Shown here: positions 42,447 to 52,600 of the stretch, in pieces | How the letters are laid out: each line of letters starts with the position of its first letter | Position numbering within the stretch: the stretch's first letter is position 1 | Assembly: GCA_018806915.1 (NCBI GenBank) | Contig: JAGKQI010000100.1 | Location: forward strand, 1,364,001-1,428,000 | Direction of reading: 5' to 3' | Length of the DNA: 64,000 nt | DNA from: Phytophthora colocasiae | Lineage: Eukaryota > Oomycota > Peronosporomycetes > Peronosporales > Peronosporaceae | Translations under genes and position numbers: made by a program | The notes under the pieces: generated by a model | Told to the model about the DNA's origin: nothing | The model's input: only the letters and a program-made list of their open reading frames with translations | Databases searched by the model: none

Positions 42447-43154
42447 TCAGTCCACAGAGCGGAGTTGACGATACGCCTTCTTGGATGTCGCGCTCGCGCC
42501 ATTGGTTCCGGTGCCAGTGGGGGCCGTCTTCACGCCAGCGTTGGTGTTGATGTTGGCATTCGCGGTAGCTTGCGCAGAGGCAGAGGCAGAGGCAGATGCA
42601 CTGACGGTAGAGCTCGTACTCTTGGTTGCAGTGGCCGAAGCACCAGTCTTGGCCGTGGAAGCACCGCTGTTGCTGTTCACGGGAACAGCCCCATCGCCGT
42701 TCATCGCAGTGGCCGAGGTTGTGGTCGTCGTCGTGTCGGTTCTCGTTGTGTCCGCAGTCGTTTGGATAGATGGAGCGGTTTTGACGCCAACGCTGGGAGC
42801 AGTATTCACGTTGACGTTAGGTGCACTGTTCACAGCAATACCAGGAGCGCCAACAAGACCAGGAACACCCACGCCGACATTAGCACCGATGCCAAGCACG
42901 TTGGCACCGACATTGACACCCGTTCCATACGGACCATTGCCGACGCCGACGCCAACATTTGCCACGCCAGGCACGCCTACGCTGACGGTCGGGCCACTAG
43001 CAACGCCGTAGCCGCCGATGCCGACGCCATTTAGCAAGGCGGGAAGAGCTAGCAGTCCGAGGGTCTCGGCCACTTCTTTCTCGGCACGCACGCCGCTGGA
43101 GACGGCTGCGGCAGTGAAGCACAGGGCGATGATCTTGTTACTGCAGAGGAACAT
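42447..43154 (-). CDS. Secreted Gly/Val- and Ser/Thr/Ala-rich protein (intact copy)
   Basis: Single exon, 235 residues, from ATG (MFLCSNKIIALCFTAAAVSS). Residues 1-24 form a classical signal peptide with likely cleavage after GVRA. Residues about 40-125 are an imperfect Gly/Val/Asn repeat (VGVPGVANVGVGVGNGPYGT, GANVGVGVPG), followed by NVNVNTAPSVGVKTAP and a Thr/Ser/Ala-rich half that could be O-glycosylated. The end is KKAYRQLRSVD. I do not recognise a named family. Low-complexity secreted proteins of this kind occur in oomycete cell walls and secretomes, but function is unknown. The longer upstream frame from 43259 adds a non-signal N-terminus and is not used. Its head-to-head paralogue is at 44232-49427. 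Confidence 0.75.
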   Translation of the reverse strand: MFLCSNKIIALCFTAAAVSSGVRAEKEVAETLGLLALPALLNGVGIGGYGVASGPTVSVGVPGVANVGVGVGNGPYGTGVNVGANVLGIGANVGVGVPGLVGAPGIAVNSAPNVNVNTAPSVGVKTAPSIQTTADTTRTDTTTTTTSATAMNGDGAVPVNSNSGASTAKTGASATATKSTSSTVSASASASASAQATANANINTNAGVKTAPTGTGTNGASATSKKAYRQLRSVD

Positions 43155-44231
43155 AGCAGATAGTTGTTGTAGAGTGGATACTTTTCCGGTATTGTGAGAG
43201 AGCTGGATGGCTGGCTCTGGTGTAGATCGAGCGGTTGATGTCGATAGATGTGAGCTCAACGGAGTACGTTTGAGAATGAGGAGTGCTAGCTAGCACACAG
43301 GAAAGGAGACAAGCACTTGGGGGTCCGATGCGTTCTGGTGGCGCGCACCAGAAACGCTGTTGCTGTTGCATGGGGTGCCTTGTATTGCGGTCGGCAGGTG
43401 GTAAACCTGAATAAGATATCCAGGGCGATACTTGTGAGTCGCAGCGAGTTTGTGTGGTGGATACTCTTAACCGCAAGGTTTGCCCCATGTGTATTTGCTT
43501 GACTGGTTTGTGTCAATGTTGATGGACAACTTGATGTCCAAGCCTTGGACAGCTGGATGTCACGGTGACAGAACTCCTGTCACGAAGTGGTGATGTGCCG
43601 TGTGTCTCCATTGCCCGTACAACAAAATATCGTAGGGTCATGCCTGTGCCTGGGGGCAACTGTTTGGTAGTAGTCTCTACGTTTGTGGTTTCGGTCTGCG
43701 CGATCTGGCATTAGATCGAACGAGGCAAAAACTAGCTACGCGTATCAAACTGTCGACAATGCGTGCAGCGTAATTGTGCAACAGCCCTTTAGATAATTAG
43801 TTCGTGTCTGTTGCTGTGCCAAAGTCGAATAATCAGTTTTTGCCTTTGTTGTAGTTAAAGCCGAGGATTTTGCCTTGGCGTGGTCGCGGACATCCAACAC
43901 AAATTACTTGCTACTGTACATGTATCTGCTCACAACTCCAATCTGCAACCCCCCCCCCCCACTATTATAGAGACTTCGATTTACCGCCTGCCGACCGCAA
44001 TACAAGGCACCCCATGCAACAGCAACAGCGTTTCTGGTGCGCGCCACCAGAACGCATCGGACCCCCCAAGTGCTTGTCTCCTTTCCTGTGTGCTAGCTAG
44101 CACTCCTCATTCTCAAACGTACTCCGTTGAGCTCACATCTATCGACATCAACCGCTCGATCTACACCAGAGCCAGCCATCCAGCTCTCTCACAATACCGG
44201 AAAAGTATCCACTCTACAACAACTATCTGCT
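43155..44231. promoter_or_regulatory. Centre of the inverted duplication: shared divergent promoter region
   Basis: The two arms 43155-43404 and 43978-44231 are inverted copies of each other and hold the proximal promoters and leaders of both secreted-protein genes. The 573-bp spacer 43405-43977 is unique and has no believable gene. It includes a run of ten or so C (about 43950-43960). Short open frames in the arms are symmetric by-products of the repeat. Confidence 0.7.
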
Positions 44232-44306
44232 ATGTTCCTCTGCAGTAACAAGATCATCGCCCTGTGCTTCACTGCCGCAGCCGTCTCCAGCGGCGTGCGT
44301 GCCGAG

Positions 44307-44805
44307 TGTCGCGACCCCCTTTCGGTGGGTCACTAAGGATCGGGTACCCGCGGGCTGTTGAAGTGTACGGACCCGGACGGGGTGCACGAAGACTAGACTA
44401 GTAGTAGAAGAGTAGACGAGAGTGTAAAATGCAAAAGTTCTTGTTCTGGCTTGTTGTTCAGCAGGTAAATTCGAGACTGACTAGATTCACGCTAAGTCTT
44501 GACCAGCACTTGTAGGGTGACACACCTCCAACTTGGATGACTTAGAGACCGAGAGGCGACCTCCGTCCTCAGCGCGAAGAGCACGCAAGAGGTACTTGGA
44601 AGTAGTTCACGTTCTATGTCCGTCGTCCAAGAGGGAGTACCTCCGGATAGAGTAGACATCGGACAGTACACTAGGCCCACCAGCTACTTCAGTGTACAGA
44701 CAACTCACAACTCCCAGCACCGTGGTGAACTCGAAGTCGACAATGTCGACGGACAAGAAGCACACCCGAAGCTGGTTCACACGTAGAATTCCCGGGTACG
44801 GGACA
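44307..44805 (-). repeat. LTR (3') of the gag-only element
   Basis: 499 bp, nearly identical to 48236-48735: one substitution (GAAGTGTACGG against GAAGAGTACGG) and one missing G near 44516. The insertion is therefore recent. Confidence 0.9.
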
Positions 44806-44966
44806 TACTCCCCGACCAAAACGTTGAACGTCCTCGGTCAACTCGGTAGGGCTTGTTGGTCAGGCGACACTGGCGACGTAGAGTTCACCGCAGTAAAAGA
44901 TACCGCTGAGGTACTTGAAGCATTCGAAACGCACAGATAGTAGATCAGGTAGGAAGTACCCCAGGC

Positions 44967-45350
44967 AACAAGTACTCCAGACAGCTAGTACTTCAGGCAA
45001 CTAGTACTCCAGGCAACTTGTACTTCAGCCAACTAGTACTCCAGGCTACTAGTGCTTCCGTCACTTGTGGAGTCGAACGCCAGCAACTTTGGTCCGTGCT
45101 CACGTCAGAGTCGAAATATAGTAAGTAGTTCATTCCGCAAGTACTTCACTTCAGCCAGTGTTCACGTCAGAGTCGAAAGGTAGCAAGTAGTTCATTCCGC
45201 AAGTACTTCACTTCAGCCAGTGTTCACGTCAGAGTCGAAAGGTAGCAAGTAGTTCATTCCGCAAGTACTTCACTTCAGCCAGTGTTCACGTCAGAGTCGA
45301 AAGGTAGCAAGTAGTTCATTCCGCAAGTACTTCACTTCAGCCAGTGTTCA
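44967..45350. repeat. Tandem repeats in the gag-only element (16-bp and 62-bp units)
   Basis: About six degenerate 16-bp units of the type CTAGTACTCCAGGCAA (44967-45065) are followed by four 62-bp units (about 45100-45350), each containing CACGTCAGAGTCGAAAGG and AAGTAGTTCATTCCGCAAGT. The copies of the 62-bp unit are almost identical. The region is non-coding. Confidence 0.85.
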
Positions 45351-45930
45351 CCTCGAAGTAGATCAGCATCAACGCGGGTAGAGTTGATCAGCAGTACGTC
45401 CTTCAGTCAGCGGATGGAGGGGCCGATCACCAGCTGCTACTTCGCCCGCAGTGGCGAAGTCAATCACCAGCAGCTACTTAGCACCAGCTACTTCGCGCGG
45501 TGGCGGAGTCGATCAGCAGCAGCTACTTCGATTAGTGGCGAAGTCAATCACCAGCAGGTACTTCGGGTATGTGGTACTCCCCGAACACGACCAAACCATC
45601 ACTTCGAGAACTCCATGATAAAATTGCAGCCTCCCCGACCAAGACTTGACTCACTCCAACTAACAGTCGAGATCGATCAACACGCCACCCCGCGACTTCA
45701 TCCACTTGACATTTCACTCAGCCTTGCTGGTAGTCACTGTGGGCTCACTTCATGAGTCATCGACTATCTTGTCGAGTCCAGTCTACTTCGCAGTCACAGC
45801 TGCAACCAGGATGACTAGTCCCCCTGGATCGAATACTCTAGTCTGCACACTGTCCACTCCAGTTGTGTCCACTTCCCAACTAGTCACAATCGTCTCAGTC
45901 CCTCTGGTAGTAATCGGCTCACTCCGTCCG

Positions 45931-46836
45931 TCATGTGCGTCTGTCTGGGTTGCGTCCGGGAACGCTCCGTAAGTACTCCCCACCAGTCCCGTCGGTGGTA
46001 GTCCATTCAACTCTGTCTTTATATGGTATTTCTTCGGGTCGGTCAGAGGACACCGAGTCCTCAATAATTTTCGAGTCTACTCCACTTCCGTCAGAAGTAG
46101 ATGATTCAATTGTTACTTCTCGTTGCTCTTCTCCAAGAGCGTCTGGGGCAATCACTTCTTTGCCCGGCACAGTCACTTCGTCTTTGTTCGACTCTTCAGA
46201 CTTGGCAGTCACACTCTCATACTCGTAGTCACTCCTCTTTCGAGGCACGACGACCCGCTGGTCATCGCGCTCCCATCCTCTGCTAGGACAGTCCGTCGTC
46301 CTAAGTTCTTGATATGCAGGTTCAGTAGTAGTAGTAGTTGTTGTTTTCGCAGCACGGGTCTTGTCACAAAAGTTCCGTTGAGTTCTACGAATGAGGTGTT
46401 TCACGCCGTTTGATACCGTCTCGGACCTCGCTCCTGGCTCCATCATCAGACCACTCGCGTAAGTGTTCATCCAGCACGCACTTACTTCTTCACACAGTTT
46501 TCGCTCTTCAGTTGCAGACATGTTCACTCCAGTTGTTGTCAGTTCTCTCTTCGTAAGTCGTCCATCTAATTCAGTCTCACTCACTCCAGTTTTCATCAGT
46601 CCACCTTTTACAAGAGCAGCTCCAGTCACTTCGACTCCGCCAAGATACACTTCAGGTAGTGAACTCCTCGAGGTACTTCCACAGACACCTCCACTTTGAA
46701 ACAGTAGATGAGTGACTTCCTTGTCGTCCACTTCATCTTCATCTAGTTGCTCATCAGCTACTTCTTCGAGTAGGTAGTCCAGTTCGCCATAAGTAGACGC
46801 TCCAGTAGCGACTTCCAGTACTGTTCGACCTCCCAC
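45931..46836 (-). CDS. Second frame of the gag-only element, unknown
   Basis: Open frame of up to 301 codons overlapping the end of the gag-like frame by 83 bp in another register, so it could be a continuation by frameshift. It is acidic and Thr/Ser-rich, with repeated phrases such as EVTV, DALGEEQREVT and TTTTTTTEPAYQELR. It has no protease or polymerase motif. I do not recognise it. Confidence 0.4.
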   Translation of the reverse strand: MGGRTVLEVATGASTYGELDYLLEEVADEQLDEDEVDDKEVTHLLFQSGGVCGSTSRSSLPEVYLGGVEVTGAALVKGGLMKTGVSETELDGRLTKRELTTTGVNMSATEERKLCEEVSACWMNTYASGLMMEPGARSETVSNGVKHLIRRTQRNFCDKTRAAKTTTTTTTEPAYQELRTTDCPSRGWERDDQRVVVPRKRSDYEYESVTAKSEESNKDEVTVPGKEVIAPDALGEEQREVTIESSTSDGSGVDSKIIEDSVSSDRPEEIPYKDRVEWTTTDGTGGEYLRSVPGRNPDRRT

Positions 46837-47860
46837 TTTTTTGGTTGAGGTTACTCGTCAGGACTACTTCTTCAGCTCTACCGGCTTCGGGTATATCACA
46901 GGTCACTTTAGCTGAGTTACTCTTACGGGTTCCATCAGGAGTAGCTCGGACACCAGTCACTTCAGCTGAGTTACTCTTACGGGTTCCATCAGGAGTAGCT
47001 CGGACACCAGTCACTTCGGGTAGTTCTTCTCCAGGTGCATCAGGTACATGAACTCGCTCACTCGGCACAAACACAGGACACTCCTTCAGGATTTGTCCAG
47101 GATTCTCGGAAACACTCACGCTCTCCTTGAACTCATCCAAAACGCTCTTCTCGACGGGGACTCTCTCGTCAGTGGGGATCACAGTCACTGTCACTTGCTC
47201 ACTGGTGCACTTCTGTTCATTTCTCCCTAGATTCACAGTAGCTCCAAACTTCGACTTAGCCACTCGGTCGTTGAGAACTACTCTCGTTGGGCAGTCGACG
47301 GCAGCGTGACCAGCGACTTCGCACAGGAAACACGTTCGACTCAAGACTGGTGACTGCATCACACCTTCACTCGGAAACACTTGGTACAGGGACTGTGACA
47401 GGTGACTCGGTGGGAAGTCATCAACTCCAAGTACTCCAAGACCAGAGTGAACTGAGTAGTCTTCAAGAACTTGGACTAGTTCGTAACTGGTTACTTGTTG
47501 CAACTCGAACTCAACTTGATGAACTGGACGAACTTGTCTGTTTCCGAAGTCAAACACGGGTGCACTAGAGGCAGAGTAGACTGTACAGTTCTGGTAGGAT
47601 GGAATGGCTCTCGGGAAAGGCGACTGATCACTTCGAAACTGGTTTTTCAAGTAGTACTGGGGTAGGATTTGGAGTGCTTGGGAGTACTCGAACTGGAATT
47701 GATGAGAATCCGACGGTTGGGATGAGATGACTTGCGGTAGCACTCCGTAAGATAGCATGGTCAGTCCACTCAAGTTTGACTCCTCGCTCGTTGAACTCCC
47801 TGAGTCACTCTCGCGCGTAACTCGGAATTCATTCTCATCAGTAGCTGGAAATGGCATCAT
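46754..47860 (-). CDS. Gag-like protein with one CCHC zinc knuckle
   Basis: About 370 codons from the first ATG (MMPFPATDENEFRVT); the open frame extends further upstream without ATG. The N-terminal half is Gln/Ser/Tyr-rich. A C-x2-C-x4-H-x4-C knuckle (CFLCEVAGHAAVDC) is present at about 47325-47284, the hallmark of nucleocapsid. The C-terminal part has two copies of a 20-residue repeat (EVTGVRATPDGTRKSNSAEV) encoded by a 60-bp tandem duplication at about 46900-47020. It probably packages the element RNA. No capsid domain could be aligned by eye. Confidence 0.6.
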   Translation of the reverse strand: MMPFPATDENEFRVTRESDSGSSTSEESNLSGLTMLSYGVLPQVISSQPSDSHQFQFEYSQALQILPQYYLKNQFRSDQSPFPRAIPSYQNCTVYSASSAPVFDFGNRQVRPVHQVEFELQQVTSYELVQVLEDYSVHSGLGVLGVDDFPPSHLSQSLYQVFPSEGVMQSPVLSRTCFLCEVAGHAAVDCPTRVVLNDRVAKSKFGATVNLGRNEQKCTSEQVTVTVIPTDERVPVEKSVLDEFKESVSVSENPGQILKECPVFVPSERVHVPDAPGEELPEVTGVRATPDGTRKSNSAEVTGVRATPDGTRKSNSAKVTCDIPEAGRAEEVVLTSNLNQKSGRSNSTGSRYWSVYLWRTGLPTRRSS

Positions 47861-48235
47861 GGTTTCTTCTGTCAGGGCTGTTCTACTCCTTCCTATAACA
47901 CTCCCGCCCAGGTATCCCACTCTTGTTATCGAGCACACAACTGGTAGATACTGCAAAGTAGCTCCCCACTTAAGTAGATCTTCACAGGTAGTTCACTTCT
48001 GACTACTTCCACACACAAGTAGACGCTTTCCGAATCGGGGTTGGTCCCGACCTTAAGTGTAGTCGCCGAGCACCTCCCTAGTTGACCCCTGTCGAACTAG
48101 CAGTGACGCGACCCCCACTTCTCGCAAGTGAAAGCTGCTCTTTCTCCGGACGCACTTCTCCGTATGTGTAGTCTTCGTCGGTGTACACCGTGCGACTCCT
48201 ACTCCGGCGGACGAGTACCCTGCTTCTCCACCACT

Positions 48236-48735
48236 TGTCGCGACCCCCTTTCGGTGGGTCACTAAGGATCGGGTACCCGCGGGCTGTTGAAGAGTACGGA
48301 CCCGGACGGGGTGCACGAAGACTAGACTAGTAGTAGAAGAGTAGACGAGAGTGTAAAATGCAAAAGTTCTTGTTCTGGCTTGTTGTTCAGCAGGTAAATT
48401 CGAGACTGACTAGATTCACGCTAAGTCTTGACCAGCACTTGTAGGGGTGACACACCTCCAACTTGGATGACTTAGAGACCGAGAGGCGACCTCCGTCCTC
48501 AGCGCGAAGAGCACGCAAGAGGTACTTGGAAGTAGTTCACGTTCTATGTCCGTCGTCCAAGAGGGAGTACCTCCGGATAGAGTAGACATCGGACAGTACA
48601 CTAGGCCCACCAGCTACTTCAGTGTACAGACAACTCACAACTCCCAGCACCGTGGTGAACTCGAAGTCGACAATGTCGACGGACAAGAAGCACACCCGAA
48701 GCTGGTTCACACGTAGAATTCCCGGGTACGGGACA
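48236..48735 (-). repeat. LTR (5') of the gag-only element
   Basis: 500 bp, followed on its right by the CCGAG target duplication. Confidence 0.9.
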
Positions 48736-49427
48736 CCGAGAAAGAAGTGGCCGAGACCCTCGGACTGCTAGCTCTTCCCGCCCTGCTAAATGGCGTCGGC
48801 ATCGGCGGCTACGGCGTTGCTAGTGGCCCGACCGTCAGCGTAGGCGTGCCTGGCGTGGCAAATGTTGGCGTCGGCGTCGGCAATGGTCCGTATGGAACGG
48901 GTGTCAATGTCGGTGCCAACGTGCTTGGCGTCGGTGCTAATGTCGGCGTGGGTGTTCCTGGTCTTGTTGGCGCTCCTGGTATTGCTGTGAACAGTGCACC
49001 TAACGTCAACGTGAATACTGCTCCCAGCGTTGGCGTCAAAACCGCACCATCTATCCAAACGACTGCGGACACAACGAGAACCGACAAAAACAACGCATAC
49101 TCGACGAAGACCGCCTCAGGTACAACCTATACCTCAGTCTCGAACCCGACGACGACCACAACCTCGGCCACTGCGATGAACGGCGATGGGGCTGTTCCCG
49201 TGAACAGCAACAGCGGTGCTTCCACGGCCAAGACTGGTGCTTCGGCCACTGCAACCAAGAGTACGAGCTCTACCGTCAGTGCATCTGCCTCTGCCTCTGC
49301 GCAAGCTACCGCGAATGCCAACATCAACACCAACGCTGGCGTGAAGACGGCCCCCACTGGCACCGGAACCAATGGCGCGAGCGCGACATCCAAGAAGGCG
49401 TATCGTCAACTCCGCTCTGTGGACTGA

Positions 49428-49620
49428 ATGATCTGCGACGATGAGTCTACGTCGCGGTGCATCACGCACTGTGGGTGCTTGTCAAGCCATGTTCACTTTT
49501 GATTCTGTAGCATGCATTTGTTCGTAGAGATAATGTTTTTTGCAACACGTCTTCCTCACTGTGCACGTTGCATCCACTGGTTCTTGCGTACGCTCAGCCT
49601 CACTGTTGTCGTTTTCAGTA
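49428..49620. other. 3' flank of the right secreted-protein gene
   Basis: Inverted match to 42253-42446. It ends in CGTTTTCAGTA directly before the piggyBac TTAA. This is the empty-site partner that shows the original sequence where the Gypsy array entered the left arm. Confidence 0.8.
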
Positions 49621-52600
49621 TTAACCCCTTGAACGCGAGCGCCTGGACCGTACATGTTACCAAAAAATTCTTAACGTGGACCGTACACGTTAAGAATTTT
49701 TTAACTAAAAGTTTGTATTGTGACATACAAAGTCCAAATCAACAAGGGGTAGGTAGCTTAACCTTTCCCTCCCTCGAAGATCTCAAGGTGGACATAAACA
49801 CATTCGCGTACATAGATATTTGTGTAAGAATCGGGCCATACTCGTGTACTGCACATGAGATATCTGCCGCCACTCATTTTTCTCTCCCACTTTCAGAATC
49901 ACCAGCCTAAGCGAAGATGGCGTTTCAAGCACGATGGCGGGAACTGCGCAAGCTTGGGTGGTCATCCAACAAACCCAGCGGACTCTCAAACGACTACACG
50001 TACCTAAAGCCAGGCAAGAAGAAGAAGGGAGGCGTTTGCGGGAAAGACTTCTTCGTGGGTGAGGAGGCGCTCATGCAGTATCTCGACCAAATTGACCTGG
50101 GCAAGTATTATATTGGTCATGCAACACTGGAAGCGTACTAACTTTGCGATTGTACTTCAGCCAAGCTTCGTGCTGAGCAACAACATGCTGTGGTGGCGCC
50201 AGAGAGCAGCAGCTCGCCAATGAGGACGCATGCTGGAGACCGTACGATGCTCTTATCTTGTACGATACCAGATAGTGTGGGCTCTTATCTTGTATTGATC
50301 TCATATCGTGTCTAGGTCTATACAAGGAACCTTCCAATGACTTGGAGACAGCTCGACCGGTCACGTCACCTCCTACCTGTACAAGTGTTACCATTGTACA
50401 AGGTGTATCTCCTCACGACTCGTCACACAACGTTGAAGAGCTAAGCGAAGATGAGACTCTCGAATATGACAACGCCAGTGGTATTAACTGGAAGGTTGGG
50501 GTTCTCTGTTTTGGTTAGTACTGACAAGGTGCACCTGTTGGTTATGCAGGTATGTCATCTACTCAGGCGAGACGAAACCTGGATACTGAGTTCATAACCA
50601 CGGACTGTGCATCGGTTGAAGACGACTGCCGCCGCTCTAGTGACGACGTGGTAACGCTTGATGAAGAAACGAAAGAAGGCCCACCGGTAACATGTCCCGG
50701 TAAGTCGAACCTGTATGTACATGATACCGGCACATGCTAACTTGTATGTCCTCATATTATCCTGGTGTTGGTAGTGTTTGATCAACCGGGTTACGCCATA
50801 CTAGACTCTGATGGTGAGAATGACGAAGGAGCTAGCTGGGATAGTGACGGGCTTACCGGAGCAGGAGAGACTTATCTGGGTCTTGACGACGATGCATCTC
50901 CCCTGCCTGAACTGCTTTTTGAAAAAGACCTGATTGAAGCTGTGGGTGGCGTGGGTCAGATATCGGCCGGGACAGTACCACGCGACTTACTGAACGAGAT
51001 GGCGAGAACCCGGTGGTCACCAGTTGCCAAACAACTTCCGTATGACTATCTCATGGAGCCCTACGAGCCACGACCTCCAAATGCGATGCAAGACGACTAT
51101 CCAAGGCTATATGACAGTGAATATGGACCAACTAAGAAGGCCTTGACAGCAGCGTTTACAGCATCAGGCGCGTTCTTTTATTTCATGCAACCCACTCTCT
51201 GGGAGGATATAGCTGAGAAGAGCAACGACTACTTCATGGAGAAGATGGATGAACGGGTGGAAGGGCAGTACAACAAGCAAGTTTCGCGTGAGAAGAAGCA
51301 TCCCAATTACAAGCGGAAAGAGCGAGAGCAGATCAAGACCGAGCTTGAGAAGACTCCGGGTATATCTGCACGGGAGCTGTGCCTATTTGTGGGGCTGTTG
51401 ATCGCTCGTACGATAGCTCCAAACAAAGAGAAACTCGAGCATCATTGGAAGACAGTTGACGAGGGTGGCATACCGCGAGGGTGCTTTGGGCAGTTCATGA
51501 CCCGAGACAGATTCATGCATCTTTCAAGAAACCTACACTTCAGCAGCAACTCTGACAAGCGCGCTCACAAAGACAGAGCCTGGAAACTTCGGCCTGTCAT
51601 CGATTCATTGCAGTCGCGGTTCACGAGTGGCTACATACCACCACCAACAATGGCATTTGACGAAGCCATGCTGCCGTCACAATCGAGCTTCAACCGTATG
51701 CGTGTGTTCATGAAAGACAAGCCTCACAAATGGGGGACCAAACTCTTCATGTTGTGCTGCTCGACTACAGCATACTGCATCCGGTAAGTTAGTGCTCCTG
51801 TCGGAGCACTATTTTTTTTTGGACGCTAAGTTGTCTTATCATGGACCAGACATTATAACTTTTTGTAAACGTGTATCTTACAGATTCGAGGTGTACTGTG
51901 GAAAACAAGAGCAGCCACTTGATGGGGGAGTCTTGACAGACTACGGCTGCGGACCCGCGGCGGTAGTTCGCAATCTGAAGGCTGTGTTTGGACCCAAGGG
52001 GCCGGGTACCGGAGCAATGCGCGTCATAGTTACTGATCGCTTTTACACCTCTGTGCCGCTGGCAATGCAGCTGCTGACGATGGGGTTCTACTCGATCGGA
52101 ACGGTGCAAACAGATCGACTCGGATTGCCAGAGTCCATCGTCGGTAGGAAGGAAAAAGGGAAGAAGAAGAAGAAGGCACCCAGAAACCGCCCTCCGAACA
52201 TCGAGCGAGGAACATTCGAGGTGACGGAGCACACACAGGTGCCAGGATTTCGTGCGCTACGCTGGTGGGACAACAAAGCGGTGTATATGCTTGCATCGGG
52301 GGGCAGCGTTGAGCTAGACCGGGTTGTACGTCGAGATAAGCTGTCGGGATTGCAAGCAGAGGTCCCGTGCCCTCGGGTTCTGAAAGACTACCAGACACTC
52401 ATGGGGGGCGTCGACGTGCATGACCAGCTCCGTTTGCAAAGGCAAGTGCTCTTATGCTGGATATACACCTTACCAAGCACGCTAATCGTGTATGTACATG
52501 TTTTGACAGATACTCGCTGCAACTCGCTATCAAATACAAAAAGTACTACAAGTCACTGTTTCTCGGCTTAGTTGATCTTGCCGTAGTGAACGCCTACATC

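Larger units (their letters stand above)
44307..48735 (-). mobile_element. Non-autonomous, gag-only LTR retrotransposon (4.43 kb)
   Basis: Two LTRs (44307-44805 and 48236-48735) begin TGTCGCGACC and end GGGTACGGGACA, with a 5-bp CCGAG duplication around the element. The 3.43-kb interior reads on the minus strand: AGTGGTGGAGAAGC follows the 5' LTR and a G-rich GGTCGGGGAGTA precedes the 3' LTR. There are gag-like frames, but no protease, reverse transcriptase or integrase was found on either strand. It must depend on another element for mobility. The left arm has the empty site. Confidence 0.88.
44232..49427 (+). pseudogene. Secreted Gly/Val-rich protein, right copy, split by an LTR element
   Basis: The signal-peptide segment (44232-44306) and the mature part (48741-49427) are separated by the 4.4-kb LTR element. 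The duplicated CCGAG lies at the last signal-peptide codons (44302-44306 and 48736-48740). Without the element the frame would be open. Compared with the left copy, this one has about 20 additional residues (KNNAYSTKTASGTTYTSVSN) before the Thr run and two fewer residues in the Ser/Ala repeat. As it stands, translation from the original start ends at CRDPLSVGH inside the LTR, so only the signal peptide plus nine residues would be made. Confidence 0.85.

Noticed and set aside
42447..42480. RQLR near the C-terminus of the secreted protein (also at about 49407-49418), read as an RXLR effector motif
   Set aside because: RXLR motifs act shortly after the signal peptide; here it lies at the last ten residues after a low-complexity tail, with no EER-like stretch.
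42481..43011. Plus-strand frames opposite the secreted Gly/Val-rich gene (and 48786-49393 on the minus strand of the right copy)
   Set aside because: Repetitive sequence is open in several frames; only the frame with signal peptide and flanking stop is credible.
43286..44100. Open frames in the central region (43286-43516, 43870-44248)
   Set aside because: They are mirror images produced by the inverted repeat, overlap promoters and leaders, and have no domain.
45100..45350. Regularly repeated 62-bp units as a CRISPR array
   Set aside because: Direct tandem copies without unique spacers, in a eukaryotic LTR element.
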